From NCBI GenBank assembly GCA_965202795.1, contig OZ241848.1, positions 1,798,001 through 1,862,000 on the forward strand: a stretch of DNA of 64,000 nt. The letters run 5' to 3'. This DNA is from JACOND01 sp965202795. Lineage in GTDB: Bacteria > Bdellovibrionota > Bdellovibrionia > Bdellovibrionales > UBA1609. The translations under genes and the position numbers were made by a program. Position 1 is the stretch's first letter; every line of letters starts with the position of its first letter. A model generated the notes under the pieces. It was not told the DNA's origin. It saw only the letters and a program-made list of their open reading frames with translations, and made no database searches. Shown here piece by piece: positions 36,950-45,567 of this stretch.

Positions 36950-37018
36950 CGGGCACGGCTGATCCGCGCCGGCTTATTCAGGGGCGGCGGGCAGGCTCTT
37001 TAAAGAGCGGCCCTCAAT
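36950..37018. repeat. Right copy of the 69-bp direct repeat
   Basis: Starts with the last bases of dusB (GGGCACGGCTGA) and runs into the intact 3' end of the GDYXXLXY gene. With 34229-34297 it brackets a 2.65-kb insert. Confidence 0.95.
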
Positions 37019-37585
37019 CAGCAGGTCCCGGAGCCTTGCGGCGCCTCTTTTTGTGACAGACACAAGAATCTCTTTTTTTTCAGCCTTTGAAAACAGCTTT
37101 TCCGCCGGCCGGGCCTGTTTTTCAGAAAGGTAAAAGCGGCGCAGGCTTTTTGCCTGAAACCTGAGGGCGGGCCTGCCGCCCTCTAAAGACGGAGCAAGCC
37201 GCCCCCTGATAAAGCTGCCCGGGCAGGCGGCCGCCTTTTGGGCAATATGCCTTGTTTCCCCCGGCTCAAGGCACAAATAAACAGGCCGCCCGGCCCCGGC
37301 CGCTTTTTTGAGATGGCTTTTGCCTGGCAGATCCTCCGGCAGCGCGGCCGCCGGCAGGCCGTAATCCACTGTGTATTCCAGCCGCCAGCCTGAAAAAAAA
37401 CTCTTGGAAAGGGCGGACGATGCCCTCTCCGGCTTTTCAACAGGAAAAGCAAAAACCCGGCCGGAGCGAAACTCCCATTCATAAATGCCGGCAAAAGCCA
37501 TCAAAATCAGAGCGGGCCAGGCAAGGCATGCCGCAAAAAACTTATCGGCGGAAACCGCCGCAAAAACCGCTTTCAAACCAGTCAT
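36974..37585 (-). CDS. GDYXXLXY-domain membrane protein
   Basis: One N-terminal TM helix (FFAACLAWPALILMAFAGIY) is followed by WEFRSGRVFAFPVEKPER, the start of the GDYXXLXY domain. The signature itself is degenerate here (SGWRLEYTVDYGL). Such proteins are encoded next to DUF2157/DUF4401 membrane proteins, as here, and may act with them; the function is unknown. GAGAGGGGAA lies upstream of the ATG at 37585. Its last codons lie in the 69-bp repeat. Confidence 0.75.
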   Translation of the reverse strand: MTGLKAVFAAVSADKFFAACLAWPALILMAFAGIYEWEFRSGRVFAFPVEKPERASSALSKSFFSGWRLEYTVDYGLPAAALPEDLPGKSHLKKAAGAGRPVYLCLEPGETRHIAQKAAACPGSFIRGRLAPSLEGGRPALRFQAKSLRRFYLSEKQARPAEKLFSKAEKKEILVSVTKRGAARLRDLLIEGRSLKSLPAAPE

Positions 37586-37616
37586 TTTTCCCCTCTCAGC
37601 CCCAAAAGCCGCTTTT

Positions 37617-39395
37617 TTATATTTTCTTTCCGCCGCGCGCGCCATCATCCAGCCGGTCCGCCCAGGCGCTGATCCGGCCCCTGTATTTTTCAAAAAGCCG
37701 CCCCGCCGCGGCCAGCCCGGCCCCGCAAAGAAGCAAAGCCGCCCCCGCCGCAGCCAGCCCTTTGGCAAACTCAAAATAAAACAGCAGAATCCGGCACATA
37801 AGCGCTGCAAGGCAGAGGATAAAAAAGCCTTTTGCCTTTAAAGTCAGGGCAAAAACCGCGATCAGGCTCAAAACCGCCCCGTTTAATATCAGGCTCGCCA
37901 GCTGATAAGCGGAGGAGAGCGGCGGGGCCAGCAGAAAAAGAGCCGAAGACAAACAAAACAAAGCGGCTGTCCATGAAAGCAGAATCTTTTGCGCTTTTTT
38001 GCTCTGCGCGCTCCTAAAAGCCGCATAGACGGCAAACCCCGCCGCCGCGGCAAACACAAGGCCTTTGAGGCCGAAAAGCGTTTTCAGCGCCTCGGCGCCG
38101 CCGCCGGCTGATTTGCTGAACATCAAAAGGCTGAAAAGGCCGAAAATCGCCGCCGCCGCGGCAAAAGCTTTTTTTGCGGATGGAAGGGGAAAGGCCGCCA
38201 TGACTTTCGGGTGATGGCAGAGCATGAAAAAGCCAAAGCAAAAAAGGCTGCCAGCCGGCGCCGCAAGCGCCCCGCCGCAAAAAAAAGCGGCCTGAAAAAC
38301 AAAAGCTGCCGCCCCGGCGGCAAACAAATTGTTTTGCCTCAGAGACAGCGCTGAAAGGCAAACCAAAAGCAAAGTCATGGACAGCGCGGCCAGCCGAACA
38401 GCGTCCCACTGAAGCCCGCCCATTCTGTCCCATGGAATCAGGGACAGCGCAAACAGCAAAAGAAAAGCCAAAACCGCGCCGGCGGAAAAAACCTTTTGCT
38501 GTTTCTGGAAAGGGCTGAGGGCAAGGCTTAAGAAAATATAAGCCGCCGGAAGGCCCATGAAAAAAAAGTCCCAGGCCACCAGCCGCGCGCCCTGATCAGG
38601 ATCTGTCAAAGAGGGGTAGCGGCTGAGGCTGAAAACCCCCAGGCTCACAAGCCCTGTCAAAGCGGCCCAAGACTGAAAAACAGCTTTTTTGGCCTCTGCT
38701 GCGGAGAGAAAAGCCAGCGGCTTTAAAAGCCTGGCGGCCGGCGGCGGCAGAGGCAGGGAGGCCGCAAACAATAACAGAGGGGGAAGCGCCTGCGCCTTGA
38801 AAGCCGCGCCGCCCGCCGCGCCGCCCGCCGCGCCATAAAACTCCTCTCCCGCGGCCAGCGCGCCCATCCCCGGCCAAAACTTCAAGCTCCACAAAACAAA
38901 AGCCGCATAAAGGCCGGCCAGATAAAAATGGACCGGAAAGGCGCCGCCCGCCCGCAGCATCAGGCTGAAAGTCACAACAGCCCAAAAGAAAAGAGCCTGA
39001 TGCAGGGCGCCTTCAGCATTGTAGATTTGAGAGATGAGGGCAATGCCGGCAAAAGCGGAGATCATATAAAAAACAAGAAGGGGCTGGCTCCATGAAGCCG
39101 GGCGGGCCTTCGCTTTCCAGCAGAAAACAGCCAGCGCGCCCAGGCCCGCAAAATAAGCGCTTAGTTTTGCAAAAGCGGGGATGAGGCGCCAGTTGGCTGC
39201 TGTGAGGGAGACAGCTCCCAGGCCCATAATCAAAGCCGAAAGAATCAAAAACCCATGCAGGCCGGAGAGCCTGCGCCCGGCGCCGGCCGGCCCCGCCGCG
39301 CGGCGGCGCTCATAATCCCAAACAGATTTTTCCTGCGCGGGCGCGATAAGCCCGGCCTCAGCCCATTCTTTCAGTTTGCTTTTGAGGGAGTTCAT
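37617..39395 (-). CDS. DUF2157 multi-pass membrane protein
   Basis: The N-terminal soluble part (LKEWAEAGLIAPAQEKSVWD) is the DUF2157 start, followed by about 16-18 hydrophobic segments to the end. The pair with the GDYXXLXY gene downstream (31-base gap) is a recurrent arrangement in many bacteria. The gene is very Ala/Leu/Phe-rich and contains a short repeat AAGGAAGGAAF. Function unknown; ATG at 39395 is preferred over upstream starts because it gives the family's usual N-terminus. Confidence 0.82.
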   Translation of the reverse strand: MNSLKSKLKEWAEAGLIAPAQEKSVWDYERRRAAGPAGAGRRLSGLHGFLILSALIMGLGAVSLTAANWRLIPAFAKLSAYFAGLGALAVFCWKAKARPASWSQPLLVFYMISAFAGIALISQIYNAEGALHQALFFWAVVTFSLMLRAGGAFPVHFYLAGLYAAFVLWSLKFWPGMGALAAGEEFYGAAGGAAGGAAFKAQALPPLLLFAASLPLPPPAARLLKPLAFLSAAEAKKAVFQSWAALTGLVSLGVFSLSRYPSLTDPDQGARLVAWDFFFMGLPAAYIFLSLALSPFQKQQKVFSAGAVLAFLLLFALSLIPWDRMGGLQWDAVRLAALSMTLLLVCLSALSLRQNNLFAAGAAAFVFQAAFFCGGALAAPAGSLFCFGFFMLCHHPKVMAAFPLPSAKKAFAAAAAIFGLFSLLMFSKSAGGGAEALKTLFGLKGLVFAAAAGFAVYAAFRSAQSKKAQKILLSWTAALFCLSSALFLLAPPLSSAYQLASLILNGAVLSLIAVFALTLKAKGFFILCLAALMCRILLFYFEFAKGLAAAGAALLLCGAGLAAAGRLFEKYRGRISAWADRLDDGARGGKKI

Positions 39396-39522
39396 ATTGG
39401 CCCGTTTTATAATAAAAAATGCCGGATGAGAGGTCAACAAGCCCGCGGCCGCGGCTGTTTGCCGGGCCGGGCCGGGGCGGGCTTGCGGCAGCCAGCGGGC
39501 TGCGCGCCGCGTCAGGGAGATT

Positions 39523-39549
39523 TTGACAGCTGAATGAAGCTGGTATACT
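39523..39549 (+). promoter_or_regulatory. Promoter of pgk
   Basis: TTGACA (39523-39528) and TATACT (39544-39549) with a 15-base spacer, shorter than ideal, 35 bases before the GTG start. Confidence 0.5.
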
Positions 39550-39583
39550 GGAGAGCAATCCAAAAGAGGGCAAAGAGGGCGCT

Positions 39584-40825
39584 GTGGAAGAGGGCATACA
39601 GTTTCTGGAGGACATTGATTTCAGCGGCAAAAGGGTTTTTTTTCGCGCCGATTTTAATGTCCCTTTAGAGGGGCCTCCAAACAGCAGGCGAGTCAGGGAC
39701 GGCTATCGCATTGACAGGGCTCTGCCCGGCATCCGCCGCATTCTGGAGCGCGGCGGCCGGCTTCTGGCCGCCTCTCACCTGGGGCGCCCTGAAGGCAAAA
39801 AGCGCCCTGATTTGTCAATGAATCCCGTCGCCGAGTATTTGAGCGAAAAGCATGGCCTGGAGGTTTTTCTTATGGATGAGCCGGATGGCGAAGCGGCCTC
39901 CTGCCTGATCCGGGGGCTGAAAAGCCATCAAATGATTTTGCTGGAAAATTTAAGGTTTCATCCCGGAGAAAAAGGCCGCGACAGGGAGTTTGCGGCCGGC
40001 CTGGCCTCCTCAATGGACATTTACATCAACGAAGGCTTTGGGGTCTCCCACAGGGATCACAGCAGCCTGACTTTGGTTCCGGAAATGATTCCCGTCCGCG
40101 GCGCCGGCCCCCTGTTTCAAAAGGAGCTGGAGCATCTGGGAAGCCTCCGCCGCGCCAGGCCCAACAAGCCTCTGCCAGAGGCTATGCGGCCGTTTTTTGT
40201 GATTTTGGGGGGGGCAAAGGCGGCGGACAAGCTCCCGCTTTTGGAAAGCCTTATCGATCAGGCGGACGGGTTTTTTATCGGGGGGCTGACAGGCCTTGTG
40301 TTTTTAAAGGCCAGAGGCGCCGGGATCGGCGCCTCTTTTGACTCTCTGCCGCAGGGCGACAAAGACGGGCTTCAGCGGCTTGCGGCCCGGGCGGCTGATT
40401 TTATGGAGCGCCTGAGCGAAAGGGGCAAGGCGCTTTGGCTCCCCGCCGACCATGTTATTCTCAAAGATGGGAAAGCCTCTCTGACAAAAGGCGAAAACAT
40501 TCCAGACGGCGCTTTGGGGGCGGATATTGGCCCGAAGACTCAGGAGATTTTTTGCCGGGAGATTCTCCGCTCCCGATCGCTTTTTTGGAACGGGCCTTTG
40601 GGGCTTTTTGAAAGGAAGGGGTTTTCAGAGGGGACAAGGCGGCTGATGGAGGCTGTGGCGCTTCACACAAGAGCCTGCCGCATTGTGGGGGGCGGGCACA
40701 CCGCTGCCGCGGCGCGGGAGTTTGAAGGCGCGCTCAATCATATCTCCACAGGGGGCGGCGCCAGCCTTTCCTATTTGAAGGGGGACAGGCTGCCCGGCCT
40801 GCAAAGCCTTTTGGGCCGGCCCTGA
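39584..40825 (+). CDS. pgk: Phosphoglycerate kinase
   Basis: Converts 1,3-bisphosphoglycerate and ADP to 3-phosphoglycerate and ATP. Motifs: VFFRADFNVPLEG, LAASHLGRPEGKKRPD, INEGFGVSHRDHSS (the usual NDAFG is NEGFG), FVILGGAKAADKLPLL, and HISTGGGASLSYLKGDRLPG near the end. The 413-residue length is slightly long because of a Pro-rich loop (PNSRRVRDG). GTG start at 39584 with AGAGGG upstream. tpiA follows, giving a small glycolytic cluster without gapA. Confidence 0.94.
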   Translation: MEEGIQFLEDIDFSGKRVFFRADFNVPLEGPPNSRRVRDGYRIDRALPGIRRILERGGRLLAASHLGRPEGKKRPDLSMNPVAEYLSEKHGLEVFLMDEPDGEAASCLIRGLKSHQMILLENLRFHPGEKGRDREFAAGLASSMDIYINEGFGVSHRDHSSLTLVPEMIPVRGAGPLFQKELEHLGSLRRARPNKPLPEAMRPFFVILGGAKAADKLPLLESLIDQADGFFIGGLTGLVFLKARGAGIGASFDSLPQGDKDGLQRLAARAADFMERLSERGKALWLPADHVILKDGKASLTKGENIPDGALGADIGPKTQEIFCREILRSRSLFWNGPLGLFERKGFSEGTRRLMEAVALHTRACRIVGGGHTAAAAREFEGALNHISTGGGASLSYLKGDRLPGLQSLLGRP

Positions 40826-41008
40826 TGAATCAGCGGCTCCTTTCAGAGAGGCTGTTCAGAGAGGCTTTAAAGCTATGCTGATTTTGTTTTCAGAGGCTGC
40901 CGCGCCATCAGCCTGTTTTCAGCTTTTCGCCGGCAGATTCCCATGACTTGGGAAAGTCTGCTGAAAACCGGAGCTTTCCCATCAAGCCAGACAGGAGAAA
41001 AAAAAACA

Positions 41009-41794
41009 ATGATCTGCGCGGCCAACTGGAAAATGAGCATGGGGCATGAGGAGGCCAGGCGCTTTCTTTTTAAATTCAAAAACATGCCGGAAAGCGCGGA
41101 AACATCCCGCTTTGTGTTTTTTCCCCCCGCCTGTCTGGCCGGGCTTTTTGCCAGAGAGGATTTTTTATGGGGCGGGCAGAATGTTTATTTCAAGGGGCGG
41201 GGGCCTTGGACAGGGGAGAACTCGCTGGAGACTCTTGAGGAAATGGGCGCCCGCTTTTGCCTTATTGGCCACAGCGAAAGGCGGTATATTTTTGGAGAAT
41301 CCGAAGTGGAGGCGGAAAAAAAATTTCATTTCACTCATGAGCGGGGGTTGGTTCCTGTCCTCTGCGCGGGCGAGACAGCCGCCGAGAGGGGCAAAAAAGC
41401 CGCCGCCCTCAGGCGGCAGCTGGGCTGGATCAAAACCTGCCGGAAATACATGTCGCTCCCCTGGAAAACCAATCGCCGGCCCAAGGGCTTTGAATCCATC
41501 CCGTTTATTGTGGCTTATGAGCCGGTTTGGGCCATCGGCTCAGGGGAAACGCCCTCGCCTGCGGAGATCAGCGAGGCTGCGGATTTGATCAGGGGGCATT
41601 TGAGCTTTCTCAGCGAAGGCGGGGCGGGCGGCGGGGGCGGCAGCCCGCCTCTTGTGTTTTACGGAGGGAGCGTCACAAAAGAAAACGCCTCAAGGCTTTC
41701 CCGCAGCGGGAATATTGATGGCTTTCTTATCGGCGGGGCCTCTTTAAAGGCTGAGGAGCTTTGCGCCATCTACAGAGCGGCCGCCTCCCTCTGA
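41009..41794 (+). CDS. tpiA: Triosephosphate isomerase
   Basis: Interconverts DHAP and glyceraldehyde 3-phosphate. Starts with ICAANWKMSMG (substrate Asn and Lys), electrophile His in CLIGHSERRYIFGE, catalytic Glu in VAYEPVWAIGSGETP, phosphate loop in VFYGGSVTKENASR and DGFLIGGASL. ATG 41009 has AGGAG 12 bases upstream. It lies 183 bases after pgk and is probably cotranscribed. Confidence 0.94.
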   Translation: MICAANWKMSMGHEEARRFLFKFKNMPESAETSRFVFFPPACLAGLFAREDFLWGGQNVYFKGRGPWTGENSLETLEEMGARFCLIGHSERRYIFGESEVEAEKKFHFTHERGLVPVLCAGETAAERGKKAAALRRQLGWIKTCRKYMSLPWKTNRRPKGFESIPFIVAYEPVWAIGSGETPSPAEISEAADLIRGHLSFLSEGGAGGGGGSPPLVFYGGSVTKENASRLSRSGNIDGFLIGGASLKAEELCAIYRAAASL

Positions 41795-41904
41795 GATCCG
41801 GCTGAGCTTTCATTTCAGCAAGGCTGGGTTTTGCTTGTTTTTCTTTAAAAGGCCTGTTTTGATAAGCCTGAGAGGGCGCAATTGGCGCGAAAAATGACTC
41901 AGAA

Positions 41905-43293
41905 ATGACTCAGAAAGCCCCGGCGGCGGAAATTTGCGACCCCCTTTACGGCCATATTTATTTTGACCGCAGCGAGCTGGCTGTCATAAGCCATCCGGCT
42001 TTTCAAAGGCTTCGCTTTATTCAGCAGCTTGGCTTTTGCCAGCATGCCTTTCCCTCAGGGACAGGGAGCCGGCTGGCCCATTCCCTTGGAGCGGCTCACC
42101 TTGCCGGCATTGCTTTTGACAGCATTTTCAGCAAGCCCGCGGCCCGAAGCCTTTCCCTGAGCGCGGCCAAAAAAAAAGAGTTTCGGAAAGCCCTGCGGTT
42201 TGCGGCCCTGCTGCATGACACAGGCCACGCCCCTCTCAGCCATCCCGGCGAATCCTTAATGCCGCCATTAAGCGCCCTGAATATCAGCCGCTTTCTGAAA
42301 GCCGGCCCTGACCGCCAGGCCCGTCACGAGGACTTTAGCGCGCAGCTCATTATGGAGAGCGGCCTTTCTGAAATTATCAGGCGCGCGGGGCTTGAGCCTC
42401 TGTCTGTGGCTCAGCTGATTCATCATGACATGCGATCTGACGGCGGAGATTTTTTTCGCGCCGGCGGGGCCAGCTGCCTTCCGCTTTTAAGGCAGATCAT
42501 CAGCTCCGAGCTGGATGTGGATCGAATGGACTACCTCAACAGGGACTCTCTTTTTTGCGGCGTGAAATACGGCCTGAATGATTTTATGTGGCTTGTCTCC
42601 CACTTTGATCTTCATATTGAAGGCGATCAGGCGCTGCTGGCTGCCGGGGAGGGCGCGCTTTATGCCATAGAGAGCTTTCTGTTGGGCCGCCGGCACATGA
42701 GGCTGATTGTTTATTTTCATCACAAAACAGCCATTTACACCCGCATGCTGAAAAAATACGCGGAGTCCTGCGGCTGGACCCTGCCCTCTGACACAGAATC
42801 TTATCTGCTTTTTGACGAGAGCCTTCTTTTTCAAAAATTAAGAGAATCGGAAAGGGGCAGCCCATGGGCGCGCCGGATCATCCGCCAGGAGCCTTATATC
42901 AGACTCTGCGAAAGATCAGAATCTGTTTTATCCCCTGGAGCCTGGCTTTCCGGCCAAAGCGGGACTCAGAGCGGCTGCCTGGAGTTAAGTTCTGCCGGCG
43001 GAGCCTCCTCAAAACACAGCGGGGGAGATTTGTTTGAGGAGCTTGAGGCGGAGCTGAGCCGGGCCTCTATTCCCCTGATAAAAATTGACTCCAAAAAGCA
43101 TGTCATCAAGCCGCCGGGAGAGCTGCCGGGGAGCTATCCGGTGTTTTTGAAGGCTCAGGACAGCCCTCCGCGGCGGCTGTTTGGAGGCGGAGATCCAATT
43201 TCGCTTCCGCCTAAGAGGGTGGAAAGGCTGTATGCGGCCCCAGAGGGCTTTCGCAGGGCAAAGGAAATCCTCTCCCGCCTGCAGCGCGTTTAA
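41905..43293 (+). CDS. HD-domain phosphohydrolase (dGTPase/SAMHD1-like)
   Basis: Residues 10-200 contain the HD superfamily signature: IRDPLYGHI-like CDPLYGHIYFDRSELAVISH, FQRLRFIQQLGF, RLAHSLGAAHLAG and LLHDTGHAPLSHPGE (HD pair). Then HHDMRSDGG and ISSELDVDRMDYLNRDSLFC. This set is shared by archaeal and bacterial relatives of SAMHD1 and dGTPases; members hydrolyse dNTPs or other nucleotides, but the substrate is unclear here. The C-terminal 150 residues are family-specific. The end meets the convergent pilin gene. Confidence 0.87.
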   Translation: MTQKAPAAEICDPLYGHIYFDRSELAVISHPAFQRLRFIQQLGFCQHAFPSGTGSRLAHSLGAAHLAGIAFDSIFSKPAARSLSLSAAKKKEFRKALRFAALLHDTGHAPLSHPGESLMPPLSALNISRFLKAGPDRQARHEDFSAQLIMESGLSEIIRRAGLEPLSVAQLIHHDMRSDGGDFFRAGGASCLPLLRQIISSELDVDRMDYLNRDSLFCGVKYGLNDFMWLVSHFDLHIEGDQALLAAGEGALYAIESFLLGRRHMRLIVYFHHKTAIYTRMLKKYAESCGWTLPSDTESYLLFDESLLFQKLRESERGSPWARRIIRQEPYIRLCERSESVLSPGAWLSGQSGTQSGCLELSSAGGASSKHSGGDLFEELEAELSRASIPLIKIDSKKHVIKPPGELPGSYPVFLKAQDSPPRRLFGGGDPISLPPKRVERLYAAPEGFRRAKEILSRLQRV

Positions 43294-43300
43294 AGGGGCC

Positions 43301-43849
43301 TTATCCGCATTTTGCGGCCGGGCTGCAGAGGCCGGTTTTTCCTGTGTAGCAAAAGCTGTGCGTTGCGGGGCAGTCCGCCGCGCTCCCGCATTCAATATTG
43401 TTTGGGTGCCTTGTATAGATGAAGCTTCCTGGATTTAAGTGGTCCGCCGCCTTGCTGTTGCAGAACGGCTCGCTGTTTGTTTCGCTGTGGCCTCCTGTGG
43501 ATGTGTTAATGTGGACGCATTGGTTATAGGCAATGCCTCCAATGTCCCTTTTAAAGGGAAAGCACAAATGCGGAGGGTTTTTTACGATTGTTCCGAGGCG
43601 AAAAACCTGGATTCCAATCTCCGCGTCAGTGTCGCATGCGCTGAATGGAAACATGGAGGCGCAGATCAAAGCGGCTTTTTTGATGTTTTGCGCGTCTGCG
43701 GCCATTGCCTTCAGGCCGGATTCTTTTCGGTACTTTAAATATGTGGGGACAGCGAGGGCTGTCAAAACCGCCATAATGGCGACAACAGTCAGAAGCTCAA
43801 CCAAAGAGAAGCCGCCTCTTTGAAATTTCCGCTTTTTGCTTTTTTTCAC
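43301..43849 (-). CDS. Type IV pilin-like protein
   Basis: Classic prepilin: basic leader, cleavage after GG in FQRGG|FSLVELLTVVAIMAV, Glu5 of the mature protein present, then TALAVPTYLKYRKES. The Cys-rich globular part contains SACDTD, HLCFPF, NQCVHINTSTGG, ECGSAADCPATHSFCY and ends in CSPAAKCG, so several disulfides are likely. It uses GTG 43849 with GAGGGGG upstream; the frame is open 30 bases further. The normal FSLVELL with Glu5 contrasts with the 7993 and 50077 proteins, which lack Glu5. Confidence 0.87.
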   Translation of the reverse strand: MKKSKKRKFQRGGFSLVELLTVVAIMAVLTALAVPTYLKYRKESGLKAMAADAQNIKKAALICASMFPFSACDTDAEIGIQVFRLGTIVKNPPHLCFPFKRDIGGIAYNQCVHINTSTGGHSETNSEPFCNSKAADHLNPGSFIYTRHPNNIECGSAADCPATHSFCYTGKTGLCSPAAKCG

Positions 43850-43865
43850 AGGCAGGCCCCCTCTT

Positions 43866-45332
43866 TTAAGCCGGGCCATGGGCGGCCTTTTGCTTTTTCA
43901 GCCTGTCAGTGTAATCTTTCATTGACTTTTTGACTTTGCCGCTCAATATGAGAGCGCCCGCCAGGTTGGGAAGGCACATGGATAAAATTGTAAAATCGCA
44001 AAAATTGATGATGTCTTTTGATTTGGCCACAGCGCCTAAAAAAATGATCAGCAAAGCGGCCAGCTTGTAAATGATGGAGAGCCTCTCTCCAAAAAGAAAC
44101 GAAAAGCATCTTTCCCCGTAATATGACCAGGAGATGATTGTGGAAAAGGCAAACAGAAACACAATCAGGCTCAAAAGATAGGGAAACCAGCTGCCCCCCC
44201 CGCTCAGAGCTTTGGATGTGAGGGCCGCGCCCTTTTGCTCCGCGACAAGATGAGCGTGCTCAGGCGCGCTGTCCGCGCCAGTGACCACAATCAAAAGGGC
44301 GGTGACAAAGCAGATGACAATGGTGTCGATAAAAGGCTCCAGCAGGGCCACAGATCCCTCTTCGGCGGGGTGATCAACTTTGGCGGCGGAATGGACAATG
44401 GGCGAGGATCCCAGGCCGGCCTCATTGGAAAAGGCCCCCCTTTGGAAGCCCGTGATCAAAACGCCCATAAAGCCTCCAAAGCCCGCCTGAAAGGAAAAAG
44501 CGCTTTGAAAAATCATCAGCAGGCCGCCGGGGATCTCCCTGTAATTGACAGCCAAAACAAAAATGGCCATGCAAAGATACAAAAAGCACATGCCCGGGAC
44601 CACCCGGCCGGCAACTTCAGAAATCCTTTTCAGCCCGCCAATAATCACGGCGCCTGTCAAAAGGGCCAGAGCCAGGCCGTAAATCCAGCCCCTCCCGCTG
44701 AGAAAGGGGAGTGTCTCGCTTATGGCGTTCAGAGACTGATTCACCTGAAAGGCCATCCCGCCGCCAAAGCTTCCCGCAATGCAGCAGGCGGCAAAGGCGA
44801 TGGCCAGCCATTTCCCAAGCTTTGGAAGGCCCATTTCCGCCAGCCCCCTTTTCAGATACTCCATGGGGCCGCCCATAAAGCGCCCGTCAGGGCGCTTTTC
44901 CCTATACATGACCCCCAGGGAGCATTCCGCAAATTTTGTGTTCATTCCGATAAAGCCCATAACCGCCATCCAAAAAGCGGCCCCCGGCCCCCCGACAGAA
45001 ATGGCCACAGCCACCCCGGCGATATTTCCCAGGCCCACTGTGGCCGAAAGGGCCGCGCTCAGAGCCTTAAAGCGGGAAATCTCCCCCGCCCCTGAGGAAG
45101 GCTTGATTTTGCCAAAAGTTATCCTTATGGCATGGGCAAACAGCCTGACATTTGCAAAGCGCGTCTTGAGGGTAAAAAATATTCCGCTGGAGACCAGGGC
45201 AAAAATCACAAGGGGGATTTGAAAGCTCTCCGCCCAAAAGGCGAGATCAAAGAAAAAGAATTTTGCCAAAGCCCCATTGACCGCGGAAAAAAACTGATCC
45301 ACGGAAGCGGCAAAATTCCCATCTGATCCCAT
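43866..45332 (-). CDS. Sodium:alanine symporter (AgcS family)
   Basis: About ten transmembrane helices and AgcS motifs: SALSATVGLGNIAGVAVAI (sodium/substrate loop), GGPGAAFWMAVMGFIGMNTK, GGPMEYLKRGL, GAFSNEAGLGSSPIVHSAAK and TIISWSYYGERC. It should import alanine or glycine with sodium at the inner membrane. ATG 45332 is chosen because GGGGGAGG lies upstream. The pilin gene starts 17 bases after its stop and may be cotranscribed. Confidence 0.92.
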   Translation of the reverse strand: MGSDGNFAASVDQFFSAVNGALAKFFFFDLAFWAESFQIPLVIFALVSSGIFFTLKTRFANVRLFAHAIRITFGKIKPSSGAGEISRFKALSAALSATVGLGNIAGVAVAISVGGPGAAFWMAVMGFIGMNTKFAECSLGVMYREKRPDGRFMGGPMEYLKRGLAEMGLPKLGKWLAIAFAACCIAGSFGGGMAFQVNQSLNAISETLPFLSGRGWIYGLALALLTGAVIIGGLKRISEVAGRVVPGMCFLYLCMAIFVLAVNYREIPGGLLMIFQSAFSFQAGFGGFMGVLITGFQRGAFSNEAGLGSSPIVHSAAKVDHPAEEGSVALLEPFIDTIVICFVTALLIVVTGADSAPEHAHLVAEQKGAALTSKALSGGGSWFPYLLSLIVFLFAFSTIISWSYYGERCFSFLFGERLSIIYKLAALLIIFLGAVAKSKDIINFCDFTILSMCLPNLAGALILSGKVKKSMKDYTDRLKKQKAAHGPA

Positions 45333-45440
45333 CGCTGCCTCCCCCCGCATGCGCGGGTTTTTGCCCCTCCGCGCCCCGCAAGGCCCGCCGGGCGGAAAAA
45401 TCTTATAAAAAGCATATCAGCGGCGGGCCTGTTTTGGCAA

Positions 45441-45512
45441 TTTATTTTGGCGGGCGGGCCGCCCCCCGGCGGCTCGGGAGCCTCCGCCGGGCCGTCCAGC
45501 GAAACAGGCGGC
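45441..45512. repeat. Dispersed palindromic repeat, intergenic copy
   Basis: A degenerate copy with GGGAGCCTCCGCCGGGCCGT and then CCAGCGAAACAGG, which align with the 4838-4892 copy. It lies between the alanine symporter and the RibB gene. Confidence 0.5.
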
Positions 45513-45567
45513 ATTGATTTTCAAATCAAACCGGCATATTTTATGATATACATTTTAGGGAGTTCAA

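Noticed and set aside
34229..37018. Composite transposon around the restriction-modification module
   Set aside because: The flanks are a direct repeat of chromosomal gene ends, without inverted repeats or transposase.
45351..45567. FMN riboswitch upstream of ribB
   Set aside because: The conserved RFN-element sequences are not present; the interval holds a GC-rich repeat copy instead.
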